From NCBI GenBank assembly GCA_005406025.1, contig BGZK01001451.1, positions 62,001 through 126,000 on the forward strand: a stretch of 64,000 nt of DNA. The letters are read 5' to 3'. The notes under the pieces are model-generated. The model made no database searches. It saw nothing but the letters and a program-made list of their open reading frames with translations, and was not told the origin of the DNA. This document shows positions 59,715-64,000 of the stretch, piece after piece. This DNA comes from Eumeta japonica. Lineage: Eukaryota; Arthropoda; Insecta; Lepidoptera; Psychidae. The position numbers and the translations under genes were made by a program. Positions within the stretch are counted from its first letter, which is position 1. The number at the start of each line of letters is the position of its first letter.

Positions 59715-61070
59715 GTAAGTGAACAAGTTTCTAGATTCTTAACTCTTTTTCATCTCGACATGCAATAATGTATTTCAAATAGCCTAGTATAAAAATAATA
59801 CATTAAATTGGGTTAATGGTTTATTCTTTACATATTAATTTAAAACTATATTTCAATTTAGTAGATAAAACAAACATTGTTTTTGAACAAGGAACAGCTT
59901 CCCATAACTACTACATTTTTTAAAAATGTCATATTTTTTATTTTGCCTATATGACTAAATAAAAATTATATTGAGTATATTTTTTGGTCATGTTAGCATG
60001 TGTATTATTTTTAATATTTTAAGCATCACCTTCAGATTTATAGATGTAAAACTATTTTTTTATTAGCTTCAATTTAAATAAAAATGTTAAAGAATGAAAA
60101 ATAGGGTAATTTGTACATACATTTATGTTATCTAAAAACAAATAATATTTATCAAAGTTCTGATAAAGTAATTAAGTCCTTATTGTATAAGATCCAGTTC
60201 GGAGATATTATCATCTTCTTTTCAATCAAAATTTGTTTTTTACACGCAGTATGAATGGGGGATATATATTTTTGCCAAAATGTCTATTAAAATGTGGCTG
60301 CTAGTACTTTTAATTAAAATTATATTGCCTATTCGATTTTTTTGAAAAAATTTAATTCACTTGTCTTAAGTAAAATATAATACACTTCACAGCAATATAT
60401 GTAAAGAATTTGAAAAGTTATGGTTGATAGTGCGCACTTAGCTGCAACCTCTTCCACCCCGGTGTAAACAACTATAAATTTGTTACATTTATATGTTCAT
60501 AGCATATATTCATTATTTAGATATAAAATTAAAATTATGTAATTTTAAATACAACTAAACAAAAATTTATTAATCATAATTTTTTTCGAGTATTATAGTT
60601 GTTCATGCTACTGTTTGTGCCATCAGTTGAGACCACTGGTTTTCGACGAATAACCAATGGCTTTAAAAACTCATACAGCTAACATCAATGACAGGTGACT
60701 ATCACTATCCTCTTCTAAGAGCAATATTGTGTGCAAGCTCTCTTTCATTCTAATCTATCTTTAAACGCTAGTAACTCTTATTCGTGGCCTGTTTTACATA
60801 GGCAGAGGCATTCCAGCATACACAGAAATAATTAGGTTTATTTGATATCTAAATAATGAACGGATGTCTTGAACGTAAAATGTAACAAAATAGTACTTCT
60901 TTACACCTGGCTGCTCAGAGTTTAGGTATGCAAGTATGCAATAGCAACAGTAACTTAAGTTCCATATATTGCTGTGAAAGATATTGTATTTTATTTAAAA
61001 AACAATTGAATGAAATGTTTTCAGTAAAATCAATTAACATTATTTTAAATAAAAAATACTAATGGTCACA
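59715..61070 (+). other. Intron of the acidic-protein gene (5' part)
   Basis: AT-rich, with no coding content I can support. Confidence 0.5.
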
Positions 61071-61084
61071 TTTTGATCAACAAC

Positions 61085-61215
61085 TTAATATATCACCGTA
61101 AACATACCATCTCTAAAATAGTCGAGTGGTTTAGTATCAATAATCTTCTCAATAAGATGAAAATAAAACTCGTTAATTTTTTCATCTGCAGTAGTCCAAA
61201 AGAATACTGCATACC
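61085..61215 (+). pseudogene. LINE reverse-transcriptase scrap
   Basis: The frame reads 'TISKIVEWFSINNLLNKMKI' and 'KLVNFF', which matches the 'I..WF..N.L.LN..KTK...F' block near the reverse-transcriptase C-terminus of Jockey/CR1-type LINEs. It is about 40 residues, with no catalytic YxDD in view. Confidence 0.5.
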
Positions 61216-61716
61216 AATTATATCAAGTAACTTGACTTTCTACTGCATAGAAGTGATACCTGGAAGGCACATGTGCATAAAAGGAAATATATAAGAAGTA
61301 AATAAATAATGTAAGATCTCAAAAGTTCTCATTAGTTAATGGACAATAAATAAGTGTTCAGTTAACAGTAAACTGTTTTTATGTAACTGACTTATGGTGT
61401 AGTGTACCTAATTACTACAACATCATAACACATCCAAAGAACTCAAAGTACCATCATAAGATGTGTAGTTAATATAACAAGTTTCATTTAAAATAGATCA
61501 ACGTTCCCATAATTCTCTGGGAGATCTATAGACAAAAATTATTTGTCCCAAACATCTTGATTTCTTTGTTGTTTAACTGCTTGACTGAATGTATCGAATT
61601 GTTTTAAAAGAGACACATTGTTATATTTGTAACAATGGCATTGGCAATAAATTAATTTATATTAGGCCAGGGAATTTTTTTTATATTCTATAATTAAAAA
61701 GTTGTAGTCAAATGTC

Positions 61717-62838
61717 TTAGGTTGTGCTGCTTGTATTTGGATAGTTTTGATACCAATAAATAGATGGCATTTTAAAAAAAGGAAAGTAAAAACTGTATAC
61801 CATTTTTCTATTGTTTTTCTATCCACCAAAATGAGTGAACATAGGCATAAATACATTTTGAAGTTTTATTATAAAAAAGGGAAATATGCAACACAACCCG
61901 CAAAAAAAATTGTGACAAATATGTACCTAATGCTACATTGGTAAAAATAGCACAAAACTAAACCTCGTTCTTGTCGACCTCTTATGGATAAAGTCAATGC
62001 TATTTTGGAAGAAGATCAGCATATTAGTTTTTAAAACATTGTTGAAGAGCTGGAGATTGACCAAAAATCAGTTTCAACTCTGAAGAAAGCTGAATATATA
62101 AAAAACTCAACACTCGAGGGTCTCACACATTGTGTATTCATTTGTCATTTTCTATTGAAACCTGATGAAATTGAATGGTTTTGAAAAGATTGATTACTAG
62201 TGAGGAAAATAGATTACCTATGACAAGAATGTGCGAAAAAGATCATAGTCAAAAGGCAAACAACCTCCACAGATAACAGTGAAACCCAAATTAACTCACA
62301 ATAAGTTGATGCTATGTGATATGGTGGAATTGGAAGAGCATTATTCATTATGAGCTTTTACTGCTGGGGATAAACCATCAATTTGAATCTCTATTGCCAG
62401 CAACTAATGACATTCAAGGAAGAACTAAAGAAAAAACGGTCATAATTCATCAACAGAAAGGGTGTGGTTTTTTATCATTATAAAACCAGACACACACATC
62501 TTTAGCCACTCAGCAAATATTTAAAGAATTGATCAGGAACTGTTAATGCATCCACCATTTAGCCCTAATCTTGACCCCTCAGATTTTCATCTGTTTTGGT
62601 CTCTTGAATTGTTTAGGTAGTGTTAGGTTAACACCCAGAGAGGACTGTCAACTACTTGTAGTAGTTTTTTGATTAGAAGTCCCAAAATTTCTACAGCAAT
62701 AGGATTATGTTACTACCTACAAAATGGCAACAAGTTGAATAAAATGGCTATATATTACAATTAAATTTAAGTAAAATATGATGAAAAATTATCTTGAATT
62801 TGTATATATAATATGAAAAAACCTTTTCCTCAACCTAA
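61717..62838 (+). mobile_element. mariner element, decayed, about 1.1 kb
   Basis: The left end is 'ttaggttgtgctgcttgtat' and the right end, reverse-complemented, 'ttaggttgaggaaaaggttt'. The right end is followed by TA (62839-62840); on the left the TA is lost. 'TTAGGTTG' ends are known from mariner elements. The transposase remnant between them reads on the plus strand. It lies inside the probable intron of the acidic-protein gene. Confidence 0.75.
61831..62700 (+). pseudogene. Decayed mariner transposase
   Basis: The ATG at 61831 begins 'MSEHRHKYILKFYYKKGKYA', the usual mariner N-terminus. Further on, in shifting frames, come 'NAILEEDQHIS' and 'IVEELEIDQKSVSTLKKAEY', then a remnant of '..VTGDEKW..YDN' around 62190-62230 (first catalytic Asp region), 'HQQKGCGFLSL' in place of '..KGVVFHHDNARPHT', and 'MHPPFSPNLDPSDFHLF' near 62551. 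Many stops and slips. Confidence 0.8.
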
Positions 62839-62840
62839 TA

Positions 62841-63800
62841 GTTTCTCAAGAGAGAGAGACATCTAATGAGATTTATATATGATTATTCGAAAATCAATCG
62901 TGTGATTCTTTCGCTTTAGTGCTTAAATTATGTAGAAAATAATGATATTTTTCTATTGAAAATAAATAAATTAAAAGTGAGTGAGGTGTAAATCTTCGAT
63001 GTTTATACATTCATCCATTACAATTTTGGTGAAAAACCATATAACTATGTACTTTGTTGTATATGTTGATTAAAAATCATTATTTAAAATTAATAACATA
63101 AAATCAGGATGCAAAATTTTTATTTATTATTTGTTCTTACATTCTAATTTGTTTACTTCTCTGTTTTACTGCTGTTATCCCAATACTTGGGGACAGTGCA
63201 ATATCCTTTAAATTTTCTTCTACTTTGAGTTTTACCATTCATTTTATCCAGAATTAAAATTGTAAATGTTTACTTTTCAATTGACACAATTTTAAATAGA
63301 CATGAATATCAAAAATTCAAGTAACTCGAGTAAGTGCTTGTGTGACACGAGCATAGAGTAATCGGTTTATATTATCATTCAAGTTGACAGTGATGAATTT
63401 TGAGAAATTTGGGAAAGTCGATTCGTATCAAACCGTTATGAAATTAATGGTGTTAACATATTGTGTATTGATCCATATATATGGTATTTTGTAAAATAAT
63501 TAAAAAAAATTAGACAATGTATATTTCATGAATTGACAGATCTTCAGAAAGAAAAATGTCAATGTCGACATTATGTTGATTATCCTATAAAGAAATTATG
63601 TAATTTTAAAATGAATGTTCATATAGATAACAAGTAAATTCTTCATGGTGAGTGATTTCTCAACAAATAATGTTGTGGCTGAAGCCTAATGTCACATAAT
63701 GCTTTAAAAAGAAGCATAGGGGAACCCAGTCAAAGGTCTGGTATTTAATCCGGTTTGTCTATTAATGAGTTATAAATTGCAAATAATGTGGTGTAAAAAT
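62841..63800. other. Gap, AT-rich, no gene seen
   Basis: No recognisable feature. It is probably still intron of the acidic-protein gene. Confidence 0.4.
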
Positions 63801-63859
63801 TAGCATAAAAATGTTCTCATGTCCACAATCATTCTTCACCAAGTTGTTAATAATACCAT

Positions 63860-63960
63860 TGAAAACATTATACAAAAACTTCATTTTGGAAACCTTGCAT
63901 TACACCTTCATACTCATTGGATTTAGTCCCATCCGTATTCATTAGACTTAAAACTTAAAT
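63860..63960 (+). pseudogene. Possible mariner C-terminal fragment
   Basis: One frame reads 'ITPSYSLDLVPSVF', matching the mariner 'HPPYSPDLAPSDY.LF' motif around the third catalytic Asp. The rest is too decayed to confirm. Confidence 0.35.
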
Positions 63961-64000
63961 GATTACCACTTCATTATTTGCGATGTCAACTCTCAAATCA

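Overview
This window looks like nuclear DNA of an insect, most likely a moth or butterfly (Lepidoptera). It is strongly AT-rich. Its genes are split by GT-AG introns, and the gaps and introns are full of decayed transposons. Several of these relics resemble interspersed repeats common in Lepidoptera: the tail of an RTE-like endonuclease-reverse transcriptase, a 'tatgtatgtaacggaatc' repeat, and a period-6 pyrimidine-rich repeat. The order is inferred from repeats recalled from memory; no search was run. There is no bacterial operon, CRISPR array, rRNA or tRNA that I can support.

Layout. (1) 1-10.4 kb is a transposon graveyard: a mariner fragment (-), a ZMYM1/DUF4371-type hAT transposase relic (-), a 135-bp-spaced repeat, long hairpins, RTE-like fragments and a second hAT C-terminal relic (+). 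(2) 10.5-16 kb holds RNF146 (+), a RING-WWE E3 ligase, with five coding exons and an uncertain first exon. A pogo/Tigger-like MITE lies just upstream. (3) 16.49-19.00 kb is a hAT (ZBED type) element with both ends and an identical 8-bp target-site duplication, but a broken transposase. (4) 19-27 kb is AT-rich intergenic DNA with dispersed repeats and one orphan CpG-rich, first-exon-like segment near 20.1 kb. (5) 27251-27604 is GABARAP/Atg8 in a single coding exon (+). (6) 27.9-32.7 kb is gene-poor. (7) 32.9-56.4 kb is the nuclear-basket nucleoporin TPR/Megator (-). I could assemble it into 14 coding exons with matching phases, 2232 codons plus stop. One 4.9-kb exon encodes nearly all of the coiled coil, and twelve small GC-richer exons encode the disordered acidic-to-basic tail. 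Its introns hold a THAP-derived inverted-repeat element, an RTE-like tail, a SINE-like fragment and other repeats. (8) 59.2-59.7 kb carries the first two exons of an unrecognised acidic, probably nuclear protein (+) whose remainder is not found. (9) 61.0-64.0 kb holds a LINE reverse-transcriptase scrap, a decayed mariner with recognisable ends, and a possible third mariner fragment.

The host genes are unrelated housekeeping functions (PARylation-dependent ubiquitylation, autophagy, nuclear pore and spindle) and show no sign of joint regulation. I found no convincing new biological system. The observations most worth checking are the two in-frame alternative splice donors in the TPR tail, the THAP-bearing inverted-repeat element, the hAT with intact ends downstream of RNF146, and the orphan CpG-rich segment at 20.1 kb.
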